Shown in pieces: positions 18,441 through 26,321 of a DNA stretch of 32,235 nucleotides. The notes under the pieces were generated by a model that was not told the DNA's origin, did no database searches, and saw only the letters and a program-made list of their open reading frames with translations. The DNA is taken from NCBI GenBank assembly GCA_903832285.1, contig CAILAY010000087.1, positions 1 to 32,235 of the forward strand, read 5' to 3'. Numbering within the stretch: position 1 is the stretch's first letter; each line of letters begins with the position of its first letter. Origin of the DNA: an uncultured beta proteobacterium (lineage in GTDB: Bacteria; Pseudomonadota; Gammaproteobacteria; Burkholderiales; Burkholderiaceae_C). Both the position numbers and the translations under genes were made by a program.

Positions 18441-19040
18441 ATGCCTGCCGATCCTTCTCCCATCAACCTGACGAATCACTTCCTGATCGCCATGCCAGGG
18501 TTGGAGGACGAGATATTTGCGCGCAGTGTGGTTTATCTTTGCGAGCACAGCGAGCGCGGCGCCCTGGGGCTGGTGATCAACAAACCCAGCGATATCAACC
18601 TGCAGAATCTGTTTGACAAGGTCGAGTTGCCCCTGGGTCGGTTCGATCTTTCCGGCACCCCGGTGTTTCATGGCGGACCAGTCCAGACCGAACGCGGCTT
18701 TGTGCTGCACGAGGCGATTCTTCCGCTCGGTGACTCGACCACCGAGCCGGCTTACCTTTCCACACTGGCGATCCCTGGCGGACTGGAAATGACCACTTCC
18801 AGAGACGTACTCGAAGCCATGTCGACAGGTGCAGGTCCGCGCCGTGTGCTTGTGTCGCTGGGCTATGCCGCGTGGGGTCGAGGTCAGCTCGAATCGGAGT
18901 TGGCGGAGAACAGCTGGCTCACGGTGGACGCCGATACGACCGTGATTTTCGACACACCCGTGGAGCAGCGCTACGAGCGGGCGCTGGAATTGCTGGGTGT
19001 GCAGACTTGGGCCCTATCTTCCGTGGCGGGGCATGCATGA
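18441..19040 (+). CDS. yqgE: YqgE/AlgH family protein
   Basis: The 199-residue protein matches the YqgE/AlgH (DUF179) family. Recognisable blocks are NHFLIAMPGLEDEIFARSVV, CEHSERGALGLVINKPS, GGPVQTERGFVLH and LGYAAWGRGQLESELAENSW. The biochemical role of the family is not established; in Pseudomonas the homolog was linked to alginate regulation. The stop overlaps the ruvX start (ATGA), so the two are translationally coupled. A possible -10 (TAAAAT, 18428-18433) lies before the ATG, without a convincing -35. Confidence 0.93.
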   Translation: MPADPSPINLTNHFLIAMPGLEDEIFARSVVYLCEHSERGALGLVINKPSDINLQNLFDKVELPLGRFDLSGTPVFHGGPVQTERGFVLHEAILPLGDSTTEPAYLSTLAIPGGLEMTTSRDVLEAMSTGAGPRRVLVSLGYAAWGRGQLESELAENSWLTVDADTTVIFDTPVEQRYERALELLGVQTWALSSVAGHA

Positions 19041-19546
19041 CGGTATTGGCCATGGCGACCGTGCCCGCTGCGCTGCAAACCTTTCTAGCTTTCGATTTTG
19101 GTCTCAAACGTACCGGCGTTGCAGTTGGCAACCGGCTCACCCAGACCGCGACACCGCAACCCACCGTGCGCGCCGAGGGCGACGCCAGGTTTGCGCTGAT
19201 CGAGGCACGCATCCGCGATTGGCAGCCCGACGCCCTCGTGGTCGGTGTGCCCTTCCATCCCGACGGCGCGTCGCACGAAAACACCGAACGTGCGCTGCGT
19301 TTTGCGCGTCAATTGCGCGGGCGCTTCAAGCTCCCCGTGTTTGAAGTCGACGAGCGCTACAGCACTACCGAGGCGCTGGAGTCCGGAGCAAAGGACGCTG
19401 ATGCCGCAGCGGCTTGCATTATTCTGGAACAATTTCTGAGATCTTGCGGGACAGACCAAGAGTTACGCGCAGCGAACTTTGCTCTGCCCCCAACTGATCG
19501 AGACTACGGGACGGACCAAAACCCAGATCGGTCCTCAACTGACTAA
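19037..19546 (+). CDS. ruvX: RuvX/YqgF Holliday-junction resolvase-like nuclease with a repeat-derived tail
   Basis: The RNase H-fold protein acts in pre-16S rRNA 5' processing and/or junction resolution. Catalytic motifs are FDFGLKRTGVAVG (first Asp), VVGVPFHPDG, VDERYSTTEAL and DADAAAACIILEQFL (last Asp). ATG 19037 overlaps the yqgE stop by four bases; the frame is open further upstream, but that part belongs to yqgE. Family members are about 135-145 residues and end soon after the last helix. This one has 169. The extra 34 or so residues (from RSCGTDQELRAANFA on) are encoded by repeat copies 3 and 4, so they look like read-through into inserted repeat rather than a domain. Confidence 0.92.
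   Translation: MTVLAMATVPAALQTFLAFDFGLKRTGVAVGNRLTQTATPQPTVRAEGDARFALIEARIRDWQPDALVVGVPFHPDGASHENTERALRFARQLRGRFKLPVFEVDERYSTTEALESGAKDADAAAACIILEQFLRSCGTDQELRAANFALPPTDRDYGTDQNPDRSSTD
19443..19494 (+). repeat. Structured repeat, copy 3 (inside ruvX 3' end)
   Basis: This copy matches copy 2 (61-112) base for base over most of its length. The differences are A for G in GGGACAGACC, A for G in CCAAGAG, and TGCCCCC in place of GGTCCT. The inner GTTACGC/GCGAAC hairpin is kept. It is read in frame as the C-terminal tail of RuvX. Confidence 0.85.
19507..19539 (+). repeat. Structured repeat, copy 4 (core deleted)
   Basis: This is a shortened copy. CGGGACGGACCAA is followed directly by AACCCAGA and then TCGGTCCTCAAC, so the inner hairpin is missing but the GGACC/GGTCC arms remain. 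It lies immediately upstream of the pyrR ribosome site (AAAAGG, 19545-19550). Its hairpin could therefore affect pyrR translation or transcript processing, which is inference only. Confidence 0.7.
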
Positions 19547-19556
19547 AAGGATGTTC

Positions 19557-20063
19557 ATGAGTTCTTTGACGCTTGACGCCGAGGCCCTGTACCGCGAACT
19601 GCTTGGCGGTGTGCGCCGACTTTGCACAGCGCAAACAAGGCTGGTTGGCATCACCTCGGGCGGCGCGTGGTTGGTACAAAGACTGCGGTTCGATATGAAG
19701 CTGGATGCGGCGCCGGGGGTGATTTCATCTTCCATGCACCGGGACGATTTTGCGCAGCGAGGTCTGGCCTCGGGTGGGCAGACGGTGCTGCCGTTTGACG
19801 TGAACGGGGCGGAAATCCTGATCCTGGATGATGTGCTGTATACCGGGCGCACGATACGCGCTGTCATCAATGAACTCTTTGACTACGGCCGCCCGGCCTG
19901 CGTCAAGCTGGCGGTACTGGTGGATCGTGGCGGGCGCGAACTGCCCATACAGGCCGACTTCGCTGCCGCGCGCGTGAGCCTGCCGCCCAATCAGTCGCTG
20001 TCGCTCGCACGCTGCGACGAAGGCGCCTTCAGCTTTCAAGTGAAGGAGCGCGCACCATGCTAA
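19557..20063 (+). CDS. pyrR: PyrR, pyrimidine operon regulator / uracil phosphoribosyltransferase
   Basis: The 168-residue type I phosphoribosyltransferase has the PRPP-binding motif [17 protein letters not shown] and the PyrR-like [13 protein letters not shown] and [15 protein letters not shown] blocks. I prefer ATG 19557 over ATG 19551 because AAAAGG ends at 19550, which is zero spacing for the first ATG and six bases for the second. The stop overlaps the pyrB start by seven bases. In relatives PyrR either binds pyr mRNA or only salvages uracil; I see no classic PyrR-binding leader here. Confidence 0.93.
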   Translation: MSSLTLDAEALYRELLGGVRRLCTAQTRLVGITSGGAWLVQRLRFDMKLDAAPGVISSSMHRDDFAQRGLASGGQTVLPFDVNGAEILILDDVLYTGRTIRAVINELFDYGRPACVKLAVLVDRGGRELPIQADFAAARVSLPPNQSLSLARCDEGAFSFQVKERAPC

Positions 20064-21019
20064 AACCGCGTAACCCGCAACTCAATCAACACGGCGAGTT
20101 GATTCACTTGCTGTCCATCGAAGGTCTGCCAAAAAACATATTGACGCAAATTCTGGACACGGCCACCAACTTCGTCAGCGTGAGCGACCGGGACGTGAAG
20201 AAGGTCCCGCTGCTGCGCGGCAAAAGCGTGTTCAACCTGTTCTTCGAAAATTCCACGCGCACCCGCACCACCTTCGAGATCGCCGCGACGCGCCTGAGCG
20301 CTGACGTCATCAACCTGGATATCGCGCGCTCCTCTGCGGCCAAGGGTGAGTCGCTGCTGGACACCATCGCCAATCTGAGCGCCATGGCCGCCGACATCTT
20401 TGTCGTGCGTCACAGCGAGTCCGGCGCGCCTTATCTGATCGCGCAGCATGTGGCGCCGCATGTTCACGTGATCAACGCCGGTGACGGTCGCCATGCACAC
20501 CCGACGCAGGGCCTGCTCGACATGTTCACCATCCGGCACTACAAGAAGGACTTCAGCAACCTCACGGTGGCGATCGTGGGCGATGTGTTGCATTCGCGCG
20601 TGGCGCGCTCCGACATCCACGCGCTCACGACGCTGGGCTGCGCCGAAGTGCGCGTGGTGGGGCCCAAGACCCTGGTCCCGGCCGACATGGCTCCTATGGG
20701 CGTGCGCGTGTGCCACACGCTGGAGGAGGGCATCAGGGGCGCCGACGTGGTGATCATGCTGCGCCTGCAAAACGAGCGCATGAGCGGCGCCTTGTTGCCC
20801 TCGTCGCAGGAGTTCTTCAAGAGCTACGGACTCACGCCCGAGAAGCTGGCGTGGGCCAAGCCGGATGCGATCGTGATGCACCCTGGGCCTATCAACCGCG
20901 GCGTGGAAATCGATTCTGCCGTGGTGGATGGCAGCCAGAGCGTGATCCTGCCGCAGGTGACTTTCGGGATTGCGGTGCGCATGGCTGTGATGGGCATAGT
21001 GGCGGGGAACGAAGCATGA
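20057..21019 (+). CDS. pyrB: Aspartate carbamoyltransferase catalytic subunit
   Basis: PyrB joins carbamoyl phosphate and aspartate to carbamoyl-aspartate in de novo pyrimidine synthesis. The 320-residue protein has the carbamoyl phosphate site [15 protein letters not shown], the 80s-loop region [28 protein letters not shown] and [12 protein letters not shown]. It starts inside pyrR and ends with an ATGA overlap with the next gene, so pyrR-pyrB-pyrC' is a tight operon. No pyrI regulatory gene is present, in keeping with the class A ATCases that use an inactive dihydroorotase subunit instead. Confidence 0.97.
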   Translation: MLKPRNPQLNQHGELIHLLSIEGLPKNILTQILDTATNFVSVSDRDVKKVPLLRGKSVFNLFFENSTRTRTTFEIAATRLSADVINLDIARSSAAKGESLLDTIANLSAMAADIFVVRHSESGAPYLIAQHVAPHVHVINAGDGRHAHPTQGLLDMFTIRHYKKDFSNLTVAIVGDVLHSRVARSDIHALTTLGCAEVRVVGPKTLVPADMAPMGVRVCHTLEEGIRGADVVIMLRLQNERMSGALLPSSQEFFKSYGLTPEKLAWAKPDAIVMHPGPINRGVEIDSAVVDGSQSVILPQVTFGIAVRMAVMGIVAGNEA

Positions 21020-22308
21020 AGATACTGATACATGGCGCCCGGGTGATGGATCCCGCTTCCGGATTCGACGCGGTCGCCGATGTGGCCATCGCTGCCGGTC
21101 GCATCATTGAGATCCAGAATATCGCCAGCGACTTTGCGCCCAATAAGCTCATCGATGGACGGGGCTGCATCTTGATGCCGGGTCTGGTGGACCTGGCGGT
21201 GCGTCTGGGCGAGCCCGGACACGAGCACGAAGGCATGCTGGAGAGCGAAATGGCCGCAGCCGTGGCCGGTGGCATCAGCAGCGTCGTCTGTCCGCCCGAC
21301 ACCGATCCGGTGCTGGATGAACCCGGTCTGGTGGAGATGTTGAAATATCGTGCGGAAAAATTGCACCAGGCGCGCGTATTTCCGCTCGGTGCGCTGACGC
21401 GCGGCCTGCAGGGCGAGGTGCTGACCGAGATGGTGCAGCTCACCGAGGCTGGCTGCGTTGGTTTCAGCCAGGCCGAGGTGGCGCTGGCCAACACCCAGGT
21501 GTTGCAGCGCGCCTTGCAATACGCCAGCACCTTCGGCTACAGCGTCTGGCTGCGCCCGCAGGAATTGCATCTTGGCAAGGGCGTGGCCGCCAGCGGCGCG
21601 CTGGCCACGCGCATGGGCTTGAGTGGCATCCCGGTGGCGGCGGAGACCATCGCGCTGCATGCGATCTTCGAATTGATGCGCTCCACCGGCGCGCGCGTGC
21701 ACCTGTGCCGCCTGAGCAGCGGCGCCGGCGTGGAACTGGTGCGCCAGGCCAAGCGCGACGGACTGCCGGTAACCTGCGACGTGAGCATCAATTCGCTGCA
21801 TCTGACGGAAATGGACATGGGTTATTTCGACAGCCGCGCGCGCCTGAACCCGCCGCTGCGCCAACAGCGCGACCGCGACGCGCTGCGCGCGGCACTGGCC
21901 GATGGCACCATCGACGCGCTGGTGTCGGACCACACGCCCGTGGCCGAAGACGCCAAGATGCTGCCCTTTGCCGAAGCCGAGCCCGGCGCCACCGGCATGG
22001 AATTGCTGCTGAGCCTGGCGTTGAAGTGGAGCCGGGACGACGATGTGAGTTTGCCGCGGGCGCTCGCGGTGTTGAGCAGCGAACCGGCTCGGGTGCTCGG
22101 GTCTGCGTTAGGCGCCCTGCAGGCCAGCGTGGGCAAGATCGTGGCCGGTGGCGTAGCCGATCTGTGTTTGTTCGATCCCGAAGCCGCCTGGACCGTGAGC
22201 CCCAGCTTGCTGCGCAGCCAGAGCAAGCACACGCCGTTCGCCGGCTATGAAATTCCCGGACGGGTACGCTGCACGCTGGTGGGCGGACAGGTAGCGTTTG
22301 AGTCGTGA
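21016..22308 (+). CDS. pyrC': Inactive dihydroorotase homolog (PyrC'/PyrX), ATCase scaffold subunit
   Basis: The 430-residue protein has the amidohydrolase fold of class I dihydroorotase but has lost its metal site. Active enzymes have an HxH motif, typically DxHVHLR; here the equivalent reads [15 protein letters not shown] with no histidine. The bridging Asp segment (FSDDG in active enzymes) is [13 protein letters not shown]. Only the later VSDHTP Asp and [11 protein letters not shown]is remain. In Pseudomonas such a PyrC' is required to assemble ATCase with PyrB. The start is ATG 21016, overlapping the pyrB stop by four bases; the frame is open to 20710, but that part lies inside pyrB. A functional dihydroorotase must be encoded elsewhere. 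Confidence 0.93.
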   Translation: MKILIHGARVMDPASGFDAVADVAIAAGRIIEIQNIASDFAPNKLIDGRGCILMPGLVDLAVRLGEPGHEHEGMLESEMAAAVAGGISSVVCPPDTDPVLDEPGLVEMLKYRAEKLHQARVFPLGALTRGLQGEVLTEMVQLTEAGCVGFSQAEVALANTQVLQRALQYASTFGYSVWLRPQELHLGKGVAASGALATRMGLSGIPVAAETIALHAIFELMRSTGARVHLCRLSSGAGVELVRQAKRDGLPVTCDVSINSLHLTEMDMGYFDSRARLNPPLRQQRDRDALRAALADGTIDALVSDHTPVAEDAKMLPFAEAEPGATGMELLLSLALKWSRDDDVSLPRALAVLSSEPARVLGSALGALQASVGKIVAGGVADLCLFDPEAAWTVSPSLLRSQSKHTPFAGYEIPGRVRCTLVGGQVAFES

Positions 22309-22379
22309 GCCTTTTGTCTTTGTATCTGAACTAACGCTTTCGTAACGCCCTCCAGCCTACAACCTCGTTCTGGCGGCCA

Positions 22380-22399
22380 CTTATGGTCCGCATAAGGAG
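22380..22399 (+). promoter_or_regulatory. Hairpin overlapping the lipoprotein ribosome-binding site
   Basis: CTTATG (22380-22385) and CATAAG (22391-22396) form a perfect 6-bp stem with a GTCCG loop. The Shine-Dalgarno AAGGAG occupies 22394-22399, so its first three bases are paired in the stem. The start ATG is at 22406. The 97-bp gap after pyrC' also has two AACGC direct repeats (22332 and 22344 areas), and no clear terminator or promoter. Confidence 0.5.
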
Positions 22400-22405
22400 C
22401 GAGAC

Positions 22406-25400
22406 ATGCGTCAAAAGATCGAACGAGGGCTTCTTTGCCTGGGCCTGGTGTGGCTGCTGGCGGCCTGCGGCGGCGGTGGCGGTGCCTCCACGCCACCCCC
22501 CGTTGTCGTTGTCCCTCCGCCCACAGTGGGCGCCAGCGGTGGCACGGTCACCGAGGCCAGCGGCGCCAGCGTCATCGTTCCCGCAGGTGCCCTGGTCGCC
22601 GACACCACGATCCGCGTGGCGATGGACTCCACCGGGGCTCCGGTTGTGCCAGCGGGGCTGGTGTCGGCCGGCAACACCTATGTGATCACGCCGCACGGGG
22701 GGTTTTTTGCGCAGCCGGTCGAGGTGCGGATACCGGCGCCCAATGTGACGCTGCTGCCTACGCAGGAGCTCAAGCTCGCCAAGGCGGAGCAAGGTGGCCA
22801 ATGGGTGGTTTTGGTTGACAGTGTGCTGACCGATGGCGTGCTCAGCGCCAAGGTCAACGGCTTCTCCTACTTCATGCCGGTCATCGTCACCTATGCATTG
22901 CCAATACTGCAGGCGGTACCGTGGAAAGCGGTGACGAGCCATGATTGCGGTGACCAATCGTGCGATTCCCCATTGGGTGTCGTGACGCACACGATCACAT
23001 GGACGACAAACGGGGGCCAATTGCCAGGAAGCTGCACTGCCGCCAACAGCCAAATCAACGTCAACGAACAGGGAATTCGCCCTTCACCGGACTTTCAAGT
23101 TTTGTTTCCCGTGAATGGCGGGGGGTCTGTCTCTCGCACCGTGAGCCCAGCTTTTCCCCTGTATCACCAGTTCAATCTCATGCTTCTTTGTGAGGGTCAC
23201 TTGTATGTCAACATGCAGCAATATATTGTTTGGGGGCAGGCGCCTTATCCAGCCGTCGAAGTGCTGCGCTTCCCCGCACAATTCGACGTTGTAGAAGGTT
23301 TGAACTCCAGACTTGAAGCGTTGATGCGTGGAGGCGCGTCCAAGTGGGTGACCCTCAACTACTCCATACCGACGGCAACCAACCGCGCCGTCATCGACTG
23401 GCAGCGCAGCGACGACGACGGCGCGTCGTGGCGGCCGATCGCGCGCTCATATCAGGACGAGGCCAATCCCAGCCCGCTGGGCGCGGGCTTTGACTGGATG
23501 TATTGGAGCGTGAGCCACGGCTTCATCGCCGCAGCAGCCGATCAGGGTGCGCTGATACGGATCTATGCCTGCTACACGCCACCAGACGTCGCGCCGCCAC
23601 CCTGCGTCACCGGACCGTCCACGCGGCTGAACGTGCTGCGGCAAAGTGCACTGCCGGCCATCATCGACTCGCCGCGCTCGCTGCTGATCAGGACCGGGCA
23701 GACTGCCAGCCTCTCCGCCACGGCCAGCGGCGCCCCGGCGCCCACGCTGCAATGGCAGACGCTTGCCGCCAACTCGACCGGCGCCTGGGCCGATGTCAGC
23801 AGCGGCACCGGTGCCACCACCGGCAACTACACCACGAGCGTGTTGGCACTGACGGACAACGGCGTTCAGTACCGGGTCGTGGCAAGCAATGCGCTGGGCA
23901 GCGCCCAGAGCGCGCCGGTCACGGTGTCGGTGGGCGACCTCGATGTTGCACCCACACTGACCACACAGCCGGCCGACCTGGGTGTGACCGTTGGCAACGA
24001 CGCGGTCTTTGCCGTCGCGGCGCACGGCACCGAGGCGATGAGCTACCTGTGGCGCTTCAACGGCGCGCCCATCACCGGCGCCAACAGCCCGGTGCTACGC
24101 CTGGCAGTGGTCAGCGCGGGTCAGGCCGGCAGCTACAGCGTGGATGTGAGCAACAGCGCCGGCGCCGTGAGCAGCAACGCGGCCACGCTTGTGGTCACGG
24201 CGGGCGCGCCAGCGATGGCGCTGCCCAACATCGTGACGCAACCAGCGGCGCTTGTGGTGAGCAGCGGCAACAGCGCCACCTTTGCCGTGGGCAGCAATGC
24301 CAGCGGCTTCCAGTGGCGCAAGGACGGCGTCAACATCGCCTCCGCCACGAGTGCCGCACTCACCCTCAGCAACGTGAGCGCATCCGACGTTGGCGTGTAC
24401 TCGGTCGTGGTCAGCAACAGCGTCGGCAGCGTGACCAGCGGCAACGCTTCGCTGAGCCTCAGTACCCCGCCTGGGCCGGTCATCACAGTGCCCACCATCA
24501 CCACGCAGCCGGCCACGCTGGTGGTGCTGCCGGGCGCTGCGACCACGCTGGCTGTCGCAGCCAGTGGCACCGGCCCCTTGACCTACCAGTGGTCGCTCAA
24601 CGGAGCGCCGATCAGCGGTGCCATTGGCGCGGTGCTCTACTTGCCCAGCGTCACCTCGCTTGATGCCGGCAACTACACCGTGAGCGTTGGCAACAGCGCT
24701 GGCAGCACGGGCTCGAACGCGGCGCAGTTGATTCTTGTCGGGGCGCCCAGCATCACGGCGCAGCCTGTCAGTGCGAGCGCGTTCGTCGGCGCGACTGCGA
24801 CCTTCAGCGTCACGTCCAGCGGCAACAGTCCGCTCTACCAGTGGACACGCAACAACGTGGCCATTCTGGGCGCCAACCTGGCCAGCTACACCACGCCCAC
24901 GTTGGGTCTCTCGGATAACGGCGCGGTCTACGGCGTGATCGTCTACAACGGCGCCGGTCTGGTGTTCAGCCAAGGCGCCGTGCTGAGCGTGACGCCTGCA
25001 CCCGTCGCCGTGGGCGGCAGCGTCAGCGGACTCACGGGTGCAGGTCTGCAGTTGCAGAACAACGCCGGTGACACGTTGGCGGTCTCTGCCAGCGGCACCT
25101 TCACTTTTGCCAGCGGCATCGCGACCGGCACCAGTTACGCCGTGACGGTTCTTACCCAGCCGTCAGGTCAAACCTGCACCGTTCAAAATGGCAGTGGCAC
25201 GGCCAACGCCGCTGTGACCACCGTCTTGGTCACCTGCACTTCGGCAACCCCGCTGGCGCTGGTGACCAACAGCGGCTCCGGCAATGGTGTCAACGGATTG
25301 TCGGTCTACCGGATCAACGCCGCGACAGGCACCATGTCATTCCTCAACAACGTCAGTGCTGGCAACACGCCGTATGCGGTGGCGGTCACACCCAATGGCT

Positions 25401-26233
25401 TGTTCGCCTATGTTTCGAACCAGATGGGAGACAGCGTGTCGGCCTTCGGCATTGACAATATCTCCGGTGTGCTGACTCCCCTGGCAACAAGAGCTTCCAA
25501 CAATGCCTCAGGCCTCGCCATGGATCGGCTGGGGCGCTATCTATGGGTTGCCAACTACGGCTGGAACACCCTGTCAGGATTTTCGATTGCCGCAAATGGC
25601 GCGCTGACTCCGGTGGTTGGATCGCCGCTGAATTCCACGTACGCACTGCCCTACGTCATCACGGCTCACCCGACGATGGATTTTGTCTACGTTGCCTATC
25701 AGTCAAGCTCACATCCTGTCTCCGTCTATAGTGTTGAGCCGACCACTGGCGCACTCACGCTGTTGCAAACGCTGACCTATGTGATCAGTTCGGCCAATGC
25801 TGTGGTCATAGACCCAATTGGCCGCTACCTCTATGTCAACGACGGCAGTGGAATCTGCAGCTTTGCCATCAACGCCACCTCCGGGCTGTTGAGCTCCAAA
25901 GGCTGCGTCAGTGTCAGCGGTTCCACCTTCGCACTTGCCATCCACCCAACTGGCAACTACGTCTATGTGGCCAACACGTCCAACAACACCGTGACGGTCT
26001 ATGCAGTCAACCTGGCGACTGGGGCCCTGACACAGGTTGGCACGCCAGCGGACGTTGGCAGCAACCCGCGCGGCGTGACAGTGAGTGCGGCAGGCACCAC
26101 CCTGTATGTGAGCAACTACGGCAGCAATGACGTATCCGCCTTCAGCATCGGTGGCAGTGGCGCCACGCTCACGTCGCTCGGTGCCGCGGTGCCCGCAGGC
26201 AGCGCCCCGCAGGGCATTGCGCTCACGCCTTGA
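22406..26233 (+). CDS. Large outer-surface lipoprotein: ZU5-like, five Ig-like domains, C-terminal beta-propeller
   Basis: The 1275-residue protein has a lipoprotein signal (LLAAC, Cys21) followed by a Gly/Pro-rich tether. A ZU5-like domain (GGTVTEASGASVIVPAGAL) comes next, then a region of about 250 residues I do not recognise (four or more Cys). Five Ig-like repeats follow, each with the pattern xTQPAxLxVxxGxxATFxV...YQWxxNG...GxYxVxVSNSAG. Then comes a short module ending in QTCTVQNGSGTANAAV, and a C-terminal YVTN/lactonase-type propeller of about 330 residues with repeats such as VTPNGLFAYVSNQMGDSVSAF and IHPTGNYVYVANTSNNTVTVY. A good ribosome site AAGGAG precedes the ATG. The role is probably surface adhesion or matrix binding; no enzyme motif is visible. 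The BTAD-type regulator follows on the same strand. Confidence 0.88.
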   Translation: MRQKIERGLLCLGLVWLLAACGGGGGASTPPPVVVVPPPTVGASGGTVTEASGASVIVPAGALVADTTIRVAMDSTGAPVVPAGLVSAGNTYVITPHGGFFAQPVEVRIPAPNVTLLPTQELKLAKAEQGGQWVVLVDSVLTDGVLSAKVNGFSYFMPVIVTYALPILQAVPWKAVTSHDCGDQSCDSPLGVVTHTITWTTNGGQLPGSCTAANSQINVNEQGIRPSPDFQVLFPVNGGGSVSRTVSPAFPLYHQFNLMLLCEGHLYVNMQQYIVWGQAPYPAVEVLRFPAQFDVVEGLNSRLEALMRGGASKWVTLNYSIPTATNRAVIDWQRSDDDGASWRPIARSYQDEANPSPLGAGFDWMYWSVSHGFIAAAADQGALIRIYACYTPPDVAPPPCVTGPSTRLNVLRQSALPAIIDSPRSLLIRTGQTASLSATASGAPAPTLQWQTLAANSTGAWADVSSGTGATTGNYTTSVLALTDNGVQYRVVASNALGSAQSAPVTVSVGDLDVAPTLTTQPADLGVTVGNDAVFAVAAHGTEAMSYLWRFNGAPITGANSPVLRLAVVSAGQAGSYSVDVSNSAGAVSSNAATLVVTAGAPAMALPNIVTQPAALVVSSGNSATFAVGSNASGFQWRKDGVNIASATSAALTLSNVSASDVGVYSVVVSNSVGSVTSGNASLSLSTPPGPVITVPTITTQPATLVVLPGAATTLAVAASGTGPLTYQWSLNGAPISGAIGAVLYLPSVTSLDAGNYTVSVGNSAGSTGSNAAQLILVGAPSITAQPVSASAFVGATATFSVTSSGNSPLYQWTRNNVAILGANLASYTTPTLGLSDNGAVYGVIVYNGAGLVFSQGAVLSVTPAPVAVGGSVSGLTGAGLQLQNNAGDTLAVSASGTFTFASGIATGTSYAVTVLTQPSGQTCTVQNGSGTANAAVTTVLVTCTSATPLALVTNSGSGNGVNGLSVYRINAATGTMSFLNNVSAGNTPYAVAVTPNGLFAYVSNQMGDSVSAFGIDNISGVLTPLATRASNNASGLAMDRLGRYLWVANYGWNTLSGFSIAANGALTPVVGSPLNSTYALPYVITAHPTMDFVYVAYQSSSHPVSVYSVEPTTGALTLLQTLTYVISSANAVVIDPIGRYLYVNDGSGICSFAINATSGLLSSKGCVSVSGSTFALAIHPTGNYVYVANTSNNTVTVYAVNLATGALTQVGTPADVGSNPRGVTVSAAGTTLYVSNYGSNDVSAFSIGGSGATLTSLGAAVPAGSAPQGIALTP

Positions 26234-26321
26234 TGCAGCTCGCGGGGTCGTTGGGCGCGGCACCGTGAACGCAAGCTCGGTTCGGGTCGTCGCGGTTAGT
26301 ATCGAACCGATTGCCACTGCC

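Noticed and set aside
18872..19036. N-terminal extension of RuvX into yqgE
   Set aside because: YqgE is intact across this stretch, and the RuvX homology starts at about 19080. ATG 19037 with the ATGA overlap is the natural start.
20710..21015. N-terminal extension of PyrC' upstream of 21016
   Set aside because: The open frame runs inside pyrB, whose sequence is conserved in its own frame. The dihydroorotase-like homology begins at the ATG overlapping the pyrB stop.
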